From: CAYJVB01 sp964373575
GTDB lineage: Archaea; Aenigmatarchaeota; Aenigmatarchaeia; CG10238-14
DNA: 11,222 nt
Reading direction: 5' to 3'
Assembly: GCA_964373575.1 (NCBI GenBank)
Contig: CAYJVB010000025.1
Coordinates: forward strand, 1 to 11,222
Part shown: positions 1-5,640 of the stretch, piece after piece
Numbering within the stretch: position 1 is the stretch's first letter
How the letters are laid out: the number at the start of each line of letters is the position of its first letter
Translations under genes and position numbers: made by a program
Notes under the pieces: model-generated
What the model was told of the DNA's origin: nothing
Seen by the model: only the letters and a program-made list of their open reading frames with translations
Database searches by the model: none

Positions 1-77
1 AGTCCGATATTATACTTTCTGTTCAACTAAATTGGGTAATTAAGCAACGATACCGATAGGACACCTAAATAAAAATG

Positions 78-86
78 TTTAAATAT
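78..86 (+). promoter_or_regulatory. TATA box of the 117-968 gene
   Basis: TTTAAATAT lies about 35 bases before the ATG at 117, preceded by an A-rich stretch that could serve as BRE. Archaeal transcription normally starts about 25 bases after the TATA centre, which predicts a leader of roughly 10 bases. No Shine-Dalgarno sequence is visible, so initiation is probably nearly leaderless. Confidence 0.6.
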
Positions 87-116
87 TCATTTCTTTTTAG
101 TAGTAATAGATAGATT

Positions 117-968
117 ATGACATTATATACTGATCTGCAACAATTACAGGCTACAGTAGGTAGAAAAGCAGATGAGGTATTTAGATTAACTACCCAATCC
201 GGATACAAAGATTTAAGTGAAGAGAGCCAAAGAAGGTTGCGCGAAGAAGGGTTAGCATATGATACACAGTATAGAGAATTGATGATTAGAGCATTTGATG
301 AATACTTACCTGGAAATGTTGTTTTAGATCATGTTTTAAATTATAAGGGAATAATGCCACCTACTTTGGAAGGTTATGTTAAAGGATTAAGTAAAAGAAG
401 ATATCATCTGTACGAACATGGTGCACAAATTTCAGATTTATTTGGATTATTAGGTCCTGATACTTTGAGTGATATGGGTGAACTTATTGACCCTACAGAT
501 TTTAGTAGAGTTTTTAACTTATTATTAGAGAGAGCAATGTTTGTTGATGATCGTATAGCAAAATCAGGAATTAGAGAAACTATATTCGAAAGAGAAGAAG
601 CTGAAGGACGAAGAGAAGTTGCTTATAGGATTGACTTACGTCAAACTCAAGGGCCTTTTGCATATGCAGAATATGTTTTATTTTATGATGAACACATGTT
701 CATAACACCTGGTGATTATACTCAAGCATTGGTGGAATGTGGCGGTTCTCATTATGCTGCATTACAACGCTTAGAACAAGAAGCAAGATTTTTGAAAAGA
801 GAATTAAATATTGAGGCAAATTATCCTTTTGCATCAGCACAACGCTTACTTGAAACTAGAGATAAAAAAAGAAGAGAGATTGCTCAAATGCCTTTCATTC
901 TACGTATGTTAGAAAGATTATTGATGGGGGAGAAAGAATACTTAGGAATTGCTTCAACAGGTTTATAA
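117..968 (+). CDS. Unrecognised 283-residue soluble protein
   Basis: I do not recognise a family. The protein has no signal peptide or membrane segment and looks largely alpha-helical. Its composition is rich in Arg, Glu and Leu, with charged helical stretches near residues 150-170 (REEAEGRREV) and 215-275 (Arg/Glu/Lys-rich, ending in a hydrophobic FILRMLERLLMG helix). A GPFAYAEYVLFYDEHMF segment around residues 180-196 is the most strand-like and aromatic part. Only two cysteine-free sides flank the single Cys in VECGGSH (near residue 208), so a metal-binding role is not suggested. Leucine is encoded almost entirely by TTA or TTG. The gene stands alone: a TATA box lies just upstream and a non-coding gap of about 125 bases follows. 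The ATG at 117 is chosen because it fits the TATA spacing. It is clearly coding, given 283 codons without a stop in AT-rich DNA, but its function is unknown. Confidence 0.8.
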   Translation: MTLYTDLQQLQATVGRKADEVFRLTTQSGYKDLSEESQRRLREEGLAYDTQYRELMIRAFDEYLPGNVVLDHVLNYKGIMPPTLEGYVKGLSKRRYHLYEHGAQISDLFGLLGPDTLSDMGELIDPTDFSRVFNLLLERAMFVDDRIAKSGIRETIFEREEAEGRREVAYRIDLRQTQGPFAYAEYVLFYDEHMFITPGDYTQALVECGGSHYAALQRLEQEARFLKRELNIEANYPFASAQRLLETRDKKRREIAQMPFILRMLERLLMGEKEYLGIASTGL

Positions 969-1059
969 AGATCAAATTCTTGACAATTATTTTAGCTAAA
1001 GAAGTTATTAATGCATGCAAAATAGACGAAGATATTAGCTATGGTATTATGCCGAAGCA

Positions 1060-1067
1060 TTTATAAT
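1060..1067 (+). promoter_or_regulatory. TATA box with BRE-like element for the 1095-1268 gene
   Basis: TTTATAAT is preceded directly by GCCGAAGCA, which resembles the archaeal TFB recognition element. The ATG at 1095 is about 32 bases from the TATA centre, so the transcript would be almost leaderless. This spacing favours 1095 over the upstream in-frame ATG at 1041, which lies before the promoter. Confidence 0.6.
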
Positions 1068-1094
1068 TATATTCGAATAATTAATTGTGGTTTC

Positions 1095-1268
1095 ATGGTT
1101 ACAGAAAAAGAATGGAATGAACTTAAAAGAAAATCCAGGCTTTTGAAAAAAACAGCTGAAATTCTCCGAGTTGAGGAAAAAGATGTGCCTAGAGTTACAA
1201 AAAGATTCTTGGATGAAGTTATTGAGATGGAAAAGCAGTTAAAAGAAAAGAAATCAAACTCCTCTTAA
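1095..1268 (+). CDS. Small helical protein (57 aa), unknown function
   Basis: This short, highly charged protein begins MVTEKEWNELKRKSRLLKK and ends in a Lys/Glu-rich helix (EMEKQLKEKK). Heptad-like leucine, isoleucine and valine spacing suggests two helices joined by the VEEKDVPRV segment, possibly a small coiled coil or helical hairpin. There is no zinc motif or membrane segment. The reading frame is open from an upstream ATG at 1041, but the first 18 codons of that longer version (VLCRSIYNYIRIINCGF) overlap the TATA box, so ATG 1095 is preferred. Its 3' end overlaps the convergent membrane protein gene by 15 bases. I do not recognise the family. The charged composition is typical of a real protein rather than a chance frame, but short length keeps confidence moderate. 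Confidence 0.6.
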   Translation: MVTEKEWNELKRKSRLLKKTAEILRVEEKDVPRVTKRFLDEVIEMEKQLKEKKSNSS

Positions 1269-1715
1269 GCACCACACAGTAGGACTTGTTAATGCCTGAC
1301 AGACTTCTAGGGTAACATTATCCACCTTTGGATCCTTTAGTATTTTTGCTGTTTGTGTGTATGCATTTAGAATTGTGACGCTGTTTGCAGAGACGTTATT
1401 TGAAATTATTTCTTGGAGGAAAATTTGTTTTTCCGCATTATTTGTAGCATCCTCGAGAACATTTTTCACTTCTAAACATTCTATGCAATTTTCCGAGTAT
1501 GAATATTCAACCAAAGTAAGGCCATTTTGAAGTATGGTCCTAGCTTGCTCGTTAGTAAGTTTATAGTTTAAAATTCTTTCTTCTGGAATTTCTGATTGTT
1601 GTTGGTTAGTTGGATTAAAAACACTCAGCAAAGCAAAGGCAAAGGTTGATCCTAACATTATTACACCTATCACAATTGCAGCTATCCTTTTTGTATCTAG
1701 TTTAAGTTTTGACAT
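1254..1715 (-). CDS. Membrane-anchored CxxC protein, possibly thioredoxin-like (153 aa)
   Basis: A Lys-rich N-terminus (MSKLKLDTKR) is followed by one membrane segment at about residues 11-34 (IAAIVIGVIMLGSTFAFALL), then a soluble domain that should face outside the cell. That domain has TLVEYSYSENCIEC, a beta-strand followed by a CxxC at residues 77 and 80 and then a helix (LEVKNVLED), which is the local pattern of the thioredoxin active site. Two more cysteines at about 139 and 149 could form a second disulfide. The cis-proline loop is not obvious and the domain is short, so it may be a degenerate member or a different CxxC protein. ATG 1715 is chosen because the 32 upstream in-frame codons contain a second hydrophobic stretch and a TTTAAG TATA-like element near 1765-1770. 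The gene lies downstream of sepF on the same strand, 154 bases away. A T-rich tract just after the stop (minus strand, 1253-1239) may terminate it. Confidence 0.6.
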   Translation of the reverse strand: MSKLKLDTKRIAAIVIGVIMLGSTFAFALLSVFNPTNQQQSEIPEERILNYKLTNEQARTILQNGLTLVEYSYSENCIECLEVKNVLEDATNNAEKQIFLQEIISNNVSANSVTILNAYTQTAKILKDPKVDNVTLEVCQALTSPTVWCLRGV

Positions 1716-1869
1716 TTTATCGATGAATATTTTTGATAGGAAAAGACATAAAGTTAATTGAACACTTAAACTGCGAGAATAAACCTTTATCAAGCCTATA
1801 AAGCAATACAAAATTATTTAGAAACAGTCTGACGTTTCATTAAGAATTAATAGGGAAGTCGATGATTAA

Positions 1870-2223
1870 TTAAACTTGCGTTATTCTAGCTGTTTCTCCT
1901 CTATATACCTTGGCATGCTGCGGAGTTAATACCAAAAAGTTCTCGTCAACACCGACAATATCTCCTTCCATTGCTACAACTGTTTTCTTCAATCTAGCTA
2001 CTGATCTTTTCAGCTCACCCAAGTCCTTGTCTCTTAACGACTTGATTTTAAGAAAAACTATGTTACCTTCTCTCAGAAATTTTTGAACTCTCTCAACATC
2101 TCTGTAATCATCCAGGTTTTCGACCATTACACCTACTTTTCTACCTTCTGGACTTTCCTTTTCAATTTCTACATACTCTTCTTCATCAACTGAATCTGAT
2201 TTGAACAAGCGGTCAAAAACCAT
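1870..2223 (-). CDS. sepF: Cell division protein SepF, archaeal type
   Basis: SepF is the membrane anchor for FtsZ in many archaea that lack FtsA. It binds the FtsZ tail and the inner membrane at the division site. The 117-residue protein fits: an N-terminal amphipathic helix (MVFDRLFK) for membrane contact, an acidic linker (residues 11-25), then the SepF core from about 30 to 107. The core shows VENLDDYRDVERVQKFLREGN, the IVFLKIKSL strand, the LKRSVARLKK helix, and the GDIVG...FLVLTP ending typical of archaeal SepF. A good Shine-Dalgarno sequence (AAGGTGA) lies five bases before the ATG, with a TATA box upstream. It stands alone apart from the CxxC membrane protein downstream, and ftsZ is not in this window. 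The family call is confident, made from motif recognition. Confidence 0.85.
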   Translation of the reverse strand: MVFDRLFKSDSVDEEEYVEIEKESPEGRKVGVMVENLDDYRDVERVQKFLREGNIVFLKIKSLRDKDLGELKRSVARLKKTVVAMEGDIVGVDENFLVLTPQHAKVYRGETARITQV

Positions 2224-2227
2224 TGTT

Positions 2228-2234
2228 TCACCTT
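2228..2234 (-). promoter_or_regulatory. Shine-Dalgarno site of sepF
   Basis: AAGGTGA on the minus strand, five bases before the ATG at 2223. It is the clearest ribosome binding site in the window and fixes the sepF start. It also shows that this organism uses SD-led initiation alongside near-leaderless starts. Confidence 0.7.
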
Positions 2235-2254
2235 AATTGTTTTTGTTTGTTAAA

Positions 2255-2264
2255 CTTAAATAAC
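2255..2264 (-). promoter_or_regulatory. TATA box of sepF
   Basis: On the minus strand GTTATTTAAG lies about 36 bases before the sepF ATG, giving a predicted leader of 10-14 bases that just includes the SD site. The 227-base gap between sepF and the divergent gene at 2460 holds this box at one end and another TATA box at the other. I see no further structure between them. Confidence 0.5.
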
Positions 2265-2418
2265 TATTATTCGAGCAAGGCTAAAAAGATTACTTTTTTG
2301 TACTTTTGTTAACAGATTTTTTAGATAAATATTTTTTCTGATACAGTGATTTTGGGTAAAATCATCTCTTAGTAATTCCAAAATATGATAGCTCTTTGAA
2401 ACTAAATCGGAGGGAATC

Positions 2419-2428
2419 TTTAAATAAT
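2419..2428 (+). promoter_or_regulatory. TATA box of the HAM1-like gene
   Basis: TTTAAATAAT is preceded by the purine-rich GGAGGGAATC. The predicted transcription start is near 2450, so a GTG at 2451 would be leaderless and the ATG at 2460 would have a leader of about ten bases. Confidence 0.6.
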
Positions 2429-2459
2429 ATCTCATAGCAACTATCAAGTAGTGAATAAA

Positions 2460-3437
2460 ATGAGTCTAAGAAGAATCATCACTGTAAGAGCAACAGCTCG
2501 TTATAATAAAAATCTTTATGAAGGTCTTTATGGAAACGAGGAGGAAAGTGCATCAACCAGTTTAGCAAGACGGATATTATATGATCTCCCAGAAGTAGTT
2601 GTTATGGCTACAACAAATCCTACAAAATTTGATATGTACAAGCCTCCTTTGGATGGATTAGAAACCAGTAAATATGCCGAATTATTTAGTTTGGAAGGTA
2701 TACAAGATTTACATAGTTGGTTAAAGAAAGATTACCAAGGACCATTACTTACTGATGTAGATGAACCCTATTCTACAGCAACAGAAAATGCAATGGCTAA
2801 GTTGTTAGGTTATTTAAGACAAGTTTATAGAATGTTTGCTCAATGGGATTTTGGTTACCCTGGATTAATGTTTGCAGTCGATGACGATTTTTTAATAACA
2901 GAAGAAGATTTTGCTACTCCGAATAATTCTGTTCACAATTCTTATCAACCAAGTGGTTCTATAAAGAATGTTGAAGGTAAGAGAACGAATGATAGTTTAG
3001 CTATAGCAGGAAAATACTTGGAAGCTGTAAGAGTGTATGGTACACAAAGAAATTTACAAGAATTTGGTTTGAGTGAAAGACAGAAATCTTTACCTGTGAA
3101 GTTCGATTATTCTTTAGTAGCAGGTGTTTTAGTTCCAAAAACTGACCAAGTTAATAAAGTAGCTACAGTGGAGATTGTTACTCATAGACTACAGGTTCCA
3201 GGCTTTTTGATAGATGATGAAACAAAATTTAATGAGGGATATCCTGTAATATGGGTACCCGCTGTAAGTGGAATTAGTGGTAGATCCATGGGTGATTGTG
3301 TGAAAGCAACAAGAATTTCTGACTATTCTGGTCTTAATCTGGTTATTGGAAAAAATTTAACAAGATTGGTAGAGCTTATAGGTAATGATGATCCCTCAAA
3401 GTGGAATTCTAATGGAACTATCGAATTGAATCTATAA
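2460..3437 (+). CDS. Divergent HAM1/RdgB-like nucleotide pyrophosphatase homologue
   Basis: HAM1/RdgB/ITPA enzymes hydrolyse non-canonical purine NTPs (dITP, XTP) to NMP and pyrophosphate, cleaning the nucleotide pool. Signature elements appear here in the family's order (numbered from the GTG at 2451). ATTNPTKF at 53-60 matches the TxNxxK nucleotide-binding start. EPYSTATENAMAK at about 105-117 lines up with ETGxTFxENAxxK. FAVDDDFLI at 141-149 stands where ADDSGL belongs. A late segment, GYPVIWVP at 263-270, occupies the GFGYDPiF position. Differences are large: about 325 residues against the usual 185-200, a 50-residue N-terminal extension, a 60-residue insertion after the DD motif, and no recognisable SHR motif near the C-terminus, where the segment reads DYSGLNL. 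It may have a changed substrate or no catalysis. ATG 2460 is preferred; GTG 2451 is an alternative. Its 3' end overlaps the convergent UPF0147 gene by six bases. Confidence 0.6.
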   Translation: MSLRRIITVRATARYNKNLYEGLYGNEEESASTSLARRILYDLPEVVVMATTNPTKFDMYKPPLDGLETSKYAELFSLEGIQDLHSWLKKDYQGPLLTDVDEPYSTATENAMAKLLGYLRQVYRMFAQWDFGYPGLMFAVDDDFLITEEDFATPNNSVHNSYQPSGSIKNVEGKRTNDSLAIAGKYLEAVRVYGTQRNLQEFGLSERQKSLPVKFDYSLVAGVLVPKTDQVNKVATVEIVTHRLQVPGFLIDDETKFNEGYPVIWVPAVSGISGRSMGDCVKATRISDYSGLNLVIGKNLTRLVELIGNDDPSKWNSNGTIELNL

Positions 3438-3701
3438 CTGGTTCTTCGCCAGTTCTAGCATGCTAACTATATTCCAAATTTGAGTTCTAGTATATCCTGG
3501 AATGTTGGGATCACTAGTTATTTCGTCAAGAATAGAAATAGCAGTGCTTAATTTAATATCCAATTCTCTCTCATTTTCCTCTAAATTTTTCTTTGCCAAC
3601 TCTGTAGCATTCCTTATATTTCTTGGTACTGTTCGGTCCTCTATTATATCTGTAAGTTGCTTTACTATTGGTTCCAAATTTTTCATTAATACCACAATCA
3701 T
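3432..3701 (-). CDS. UPF0147 family protein
   Basis: This is a small, all-helical archaeal protein of unknown biochemical role. The hallmark segments are clear: DRTVPRNIRNATELAKKNL near residues 22-40, then STAISILDEITSDPNIPGYTRTQIWNIVSMLE near 52-83, matching the conserved TVPRNIR and DPNxPxxTRTxIW patterns of the family. At 89 residues it has normal family length. The start ATG overlaps the prefoldin beta stop codon as ATGA, so translational coupling is likely. An internal ATG five codons later (MKNLEPIVKQL, position 3686) is an equally plausible start, because the first five residues are not conserved in character. It is the last gene of the long minus-strand run, and its stop overlaps the 3' end of the convergent gene. 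Confidence 0.88.
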   Translation of the reverse strand: MIVVLMKNLEPIVKQLTDIIEDRTVPRNIRNATELAKKNLEENERELDIKLSTAISILDEITSDPNIPGYTRTQIWNIVSMLELAKNQL

Positions 3702-4030
3702 TGTTCCATCAGCCTTCTTAATTTTGGTTCCATCTCTTTAAGCCTGCTTGTAATTCTTTCCTCAGTTTTCTCAACTGTTTTCAGTCTTAGCTCCAAATCT
3801 TCTATTTTCTCCCCTAATTCTTTTTTTATTTCGCCAGCATCTTTTTTAACCATTATAGGACCGGCAATCTTATAAGCTTCTTTCAAATCGGCCTTCATCA
3901 ACTCGTCTAAGGCCTTTTCGGTTTCCAGATGTTGTAGCTTGATATTCTCCTTCTGTATAAGAATTGTTTGCAGTTGCTGTTGCAATGTTTGAAATTGTTC
4001 TATTAATTCTTTGTCATTTTCTACCATCAT
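3698..4030 (-). CDS. pfdB: Prefoldin subunit beta
   Basis: Prefoldin (GimC) is a hexameric jellyfish-shaped co-chaperone of two alpha and four beta subunits that captures unfolded proteins and passes them to the group II chaperonin. The protein has the beta-subunit layout: an N-terminal coiled-coil helix (residues ~8-40, LIEQFQTLQQQLQTIL), a short beta-hairpin region (LKEAYKIAGPIMVKKD) that forms the hexamer barrel, and a C-terminal coiled-coil helix to the end. The segment AYKIAGPIMVKKD is the characteristic prefoldin beta signature, where other species have VYKxVGxxLVxxD. Length is about 110 residues, as usual. A GGAGTGAT ribosome binding site overlaps the end of pcc1. I start at ATG 4030; ATG 4027 has better SD spacing, and an upstream GTG at 4036 is less likely. 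The alpha subunit is not in this window. Confidence 0.88.
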   Translation of the reverse strand: MMVENDKELIEQFQTLQQQLQTILIQKENIKLQHLETEKALDELMKADLKEAYKIAGPIMVKKDAGEIKKELGEKIEDLELRLKTVEKTEERITSRLKEMEPKLRRLMEQ

Positions 4031-4032
4031 TA

Positions 4033-4245
4033 TCACTCCATTTCCTTACCAACGCCGATAAGCGACAAATATGAATTTATTACGGCTTTCAGATGACTTA
4101 TTTTATCTGCTTCTATTTCGATTATCAGAGTATTCTTTTTTGTTTTAATATTAATTTTTATATTCTTATCTTTCGCGATATCTGGTTCTAGACTTTTTTT
4201 GAAAATATCCGGATTTTTACATTCGATTTCTATTGTTGCTTTCAT
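4033..4245 (-). CDS. pcc1: KEOPS complex subunit Pcc1
   Basis: Pcc1 is the small dimerising subunit of the KEOPS complex, with Kae1, Bud32 and Cgi121. The complex makes the universal t6A modification at position 37 of tRNAs reading ANN codons. The 70-residue protein shows the alternating strand-helix fold of the family: a first strand (KATIEIEC), a helix with the typical SLEPD motif (residues 18-22), two strands (IKINIKTKKNTLIIEIEA), and the final helix ISHLKAVINSYLSLIGV, matching the conserved lRaxlNSyL pattern. It is slightly shorter than many homologues (75-85 aa). The gene has no visible SD but a TATA-like box about 26 bases upstream, so it may start a separate leaderless transcript with pfdB and the UPF0147 gene. 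It is followed by pfdB with two bases between. Confidence 0.85.
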   Translation of the reverse strand: MKATIEIECKNPDIFKKSLEPDIAKDKNIKINIKTKKNTLIIEIEADKISHLKAVINSYLSLIGVGKEME

Positions 4246-4266
4246 TAGAGTTAATTTTGTTTTGAA

Positions 4267-4276
4267 ATTTTATTAA
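4267..4276 (-). promoter_or_regulatory. Possible internal TATA box for pcc1-pfdB-UPF0147
   Basis: Minus-strand TTAATAAAAT lies about 26 bases before the pcc1 ATG, which has no SD sequence. The placement would give a leaderless pcc1 message. The match to TTTAAATA is weaker than for the other boxes. Confidence 0.4.
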
Positions 4277-4287
4277 GTGATAATATG

Positions 4288-4575
4288 TTATTGAACAGTA
4301 TATGAATCTTCTCCAACAGTTACTATTTTTCTATAGAAAACTCGTATACCTATTTCAATAAATAAACCATCTGCAGTTTCCACATGTTTTTGAGTATCAT
4401 CAAAATATTCTAATCCTTTATACTTTTTTAAATAACTAGCGATTTCTTCTTGTGGAGTGTCATATTCCATACCAGGTTTTGATTCACTGTGGACATAAAG
4501 TATTTGTACATCCTCCACATCGTATCCTTGTGAAATAAATAATTTTTTGATTGGATTTGTGTTCATTCTTGTCAT
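4288..4575 (-). CDS. Unrecognised 95-residue protein
   Basis: A small soluble protein with no signal peptide, membrane segment or cysteine. It has a short N-terminal helix (PIKKLFISQGYD), a strand (VEDVQILYVHS), a helical middle with many Tyr and Lys (EEIASYLKKYKGLEYF), then two probable strands (GLFIEIGIRVFYRKIVTV) and a polar end. This looks like a compact alpha/beta domain, but I recognise no family. It has its own strong TATA box right after the stop codon of the upstream secreted-protein gene, and no classical SD; a GTGAG lies six bases before the ATG. It is therefore probably expressed independently inside the ribosomal/chaperone run. An ATG three codons in (4566) is an alternative start. 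With pcc1 42 bases downstream, it and the preceding gene interrupt a usually tight conserved cluster. Confidence 0.7.
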   Translation of the reverse strand: MTRMNTNPIKKLFISQGYDVEDVQILYVHSESKPGMEYDTPQEEIASYLKKYKGLEYFDDTQKHVETADGLFIEIGIRVFYRKIVTVGEDSYTVQ

Positions 4576-4602
4576 TTATCTCACAATAAATAATAAAGAA
4601 CA

Positions 4603-4613
4603 CATATTTAAAC
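4603..4613 (-). promoter_or_regulatory. TATA box of the 4288-4575 gene
   Basis: Minus-strand GTTTAAATATG begins two bases after the stop codon of the secreted-protein gene and about 33 bases before the ATG at 4575. It is one of the best TATA matches here, so a promoter inside the long minus-strand run is likely. Confidence 0.6.
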
Positions 4614-4614
4614 A

Positions 4615-5229
4615 TCAATTAGCAGCATAGCTTGTGTAATATTCACCACTAACTATGTTGTTCGTATCTGAGACAAAAGCACTTAAAGTATATATCTTGC
4701 CGCTGATTAAACATGAATTCAGTTTAACCTCCCATCTATCTCCTGTAAAAGTAGTTGCATTGGTATATATTGTATCATGAATAGAGCCTCTTACAACACC
4801 TCCTGCTAGTGATGCGCCACTGGTCAGATTAACTGCGAATCCAGCGAGAGTTACATTTTGCTGAGTACAAGTCAAAGCATTTGTGGAAACGTTTGACGGT
4901 GAAATTTTGAGCTGGTTGAACCCTATATTATTGCTGTTATCCGATATTCTTACTGTTATAAATTCTATATTGTCTGTGCACGCATTAAACCTGATAGTCC
5001 ATTCACCATTGCTTATCGTCCCATTACTTCCCCTATCCTGCTTCTCTACACCTGTAATATTCACAATACCGGTATTTACCAAAGTTCCGTTGTAGAAAAA
5101 TGATGATGTTCCGTTTACAGTAACATTTCTTTCAACACAACCAGCAACAGACCGTGTTGGTTTAATTATGACTAACCCAATTAAAAAAATCAATGAAAGT
5201 CCGAGAAAAATTTTTTCACTACGCTTCAT
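4615..5229 (-). CDS. Secreted or membrane-anchored protein with two repeated two-cysteine domains
   Basis: The protein starts with a basic N-terminus and a hydrophobic helix (residues ~7-23, IFLGLSLIFLIGLVII), either a signal peptide or an N-terminal anchor. The 180-residue exterior consists of two related beta-rich domains. Domain 1 (~31-101) runs from C31 to C84 and domain 2 (~121-191) from C121 to C173. Both go from a CxxxNVT strand through a Gly/Thr-rich middle to a (D/E)xWxxxxNxC strand and end in a SD(N/T)xNN motif. The equal Cys spacing (52-53) suggests one disulfide per domain and an internal duplication. Nine N-x-S/T sequons imply heavy N-glycosylation. The family is unknown; Ig-like or transthyretin-like folds are possible. 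The gene starts 38 bases after rpoP without an SD, and a TTTAATTA box at 5254-5261 may drive it. It sits where an Imp4/Brix gene is often found. Confidence 0.7.
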   Translation of the reverse strand: MKRSEKIFLGLSLIFLIGLVIIKPTRSVAGCVERNVTVNGTSSFFYNGTLVNTGIVNITGVEKQDRGSNGTISNGEWTIRFNACTDNIEFITVRISDNSNNIGFNQLKISPSNVSTNALTCTQQNVTLAGFAVNLTSGASLAGGVVRGSIHDTIYTNATTFTGDRWEVKLNSCLISGKIYTLSAFVSDTNNIVSGEYYTSYAAN

Positions 5230-5267
5230 AATAATAATATTCTTCTATGATTGTAATTAAATTTTGT

Positions 5268-5399
5268 TTATCTTGTTTTTGCATTAACAACAGTTCTTGG
5301 TGTTTCCTTTGCGAAAATTCTGTAACCGCAAAAAGGACATCTTATTCTCCCTTCCAATTTTTCAGTAATCTTACCACAGCTAATACACTTGAACCCCAT
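5268..5399 (-). CDS. rpoP: DNA-directed RNA polymerase subunit P
   Basis: RpoP (Rpb12 in eukaryotes) is a small zinc-binding subunit on the core of archaeal RNA polymerase, contacting the Rpo3/Rpo10/Rpo11 assembly platform and helping open-complex formation. The 43-residue protein was read directly from the minus strand. It begins MGFKCISCGK and continues to RCPFCGYRIFAKETPRTV. The zinc ligands are C5, C8, C21 and C24 (CxxC-x12-CxxC), and the RCPxCGYRI core followed by a basic tail is the family signature. Length is normal (44-49 aa elsewhere). Its ATG follows directly after the rpl37ae stop codon with no gap, and GAGGTGG in the end of rpl37ae acts as ribosome binding site. The rpl37ae-rpoP pair is a conserved archaeal arrangement, which strengthens the call despite the small size. 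Confidence 0.92.
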   Translation of the reverse strand: MGFKCISCGKITEKLEGRIRCPFCGYRIFAKETPRTVVNAKTR

Positions 5400-5636
5400 T
5401 TAACCCACCTCTTTGATATCAGATTTTACCACATATGCTGATCCACTAAATTTTACACCGCATTTTTTACATTTCCAAATACCGGCTGCCACTCGTTTCA
5501 CAGCCTTTCTTTTACACACAGGACAAAGTTGTCTCTCCCTGACTTTGCTTTCAATCTGTCTTATTGCAGACTTAACTCTAGTCCCATACCTCGGACCAAA
5601 CCTACCGGCAATTCCGATTTTTTTAGTTTTTGTCAT
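5400..5636 (-). CDS. rpl37ae: 50S ribosomal protein L37Ae
   Basis: L37Ae (eL43) is a zinc-ribbon protein of the archaeal and eukaryotic large ribosomal subunit. The 78-residue protein begins MTKTKKIGIAGRFGPRYGTR, the conserved basic N-terminus with the GRFGxRYGxxxR motif. It then has a helix (KSAIRQIESKVRER) and a zinc ribbon with C38, C41, C56 and C59 (CPVC...CKKC), around the typical RxAxGIWxCKKC segment and the final FSGSAYV strand. Length is within the usual 70-92. The start codon follows pdcd5 with four bases between, and an AGATGAT element overlapping the pdcd5 stop may be its ribosome binding site. It is co-directional and abutting with rpoP downstream. Confidence 0.93.
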   Translation of the reverse strand: MTKTKKIGIAGRFGPRYGTRVKSAIRQIESKVRERQLCPVCKRKAVKRVAAGIWKCKKCGVKFSGSAYVVKSDIKEVG

Positions 5637-5640
5637 GCAA

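Noticed and set aside
969..1040. Possible tRNA or structured RNA in the gap after the first gene
   Set aside because: I found no cloverleaf arms, no GTTCRA-like T-loop and no CCA-type acceptor stem here or in the other gaps.
1041..1094. Upstream N-terminal extension of the 57-residue protein
   Set aside because: These 18 codons contain the TATA box, and the hydrophobic, Cys-containing sequence differs from the charged protein that follows, so ATG 1095 is preferred.
1716..1811. Upstream N-terminal extension of the CxxC membrane protein
   Set aside because: It would put a second hydrophobic stretch before a normal Lys-rich start plus membrane anchor, and a TATA-like element lies within it.
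2256..2447. 63-codon minus-strand reading frame between sepF and the HAM1-like gene
   Set aside because: It starts at TTG with no SD, lies across the TATA boxes of both neighbours, and its protein matches nothing I recognise. Regulatory DNA explains the stretch better.
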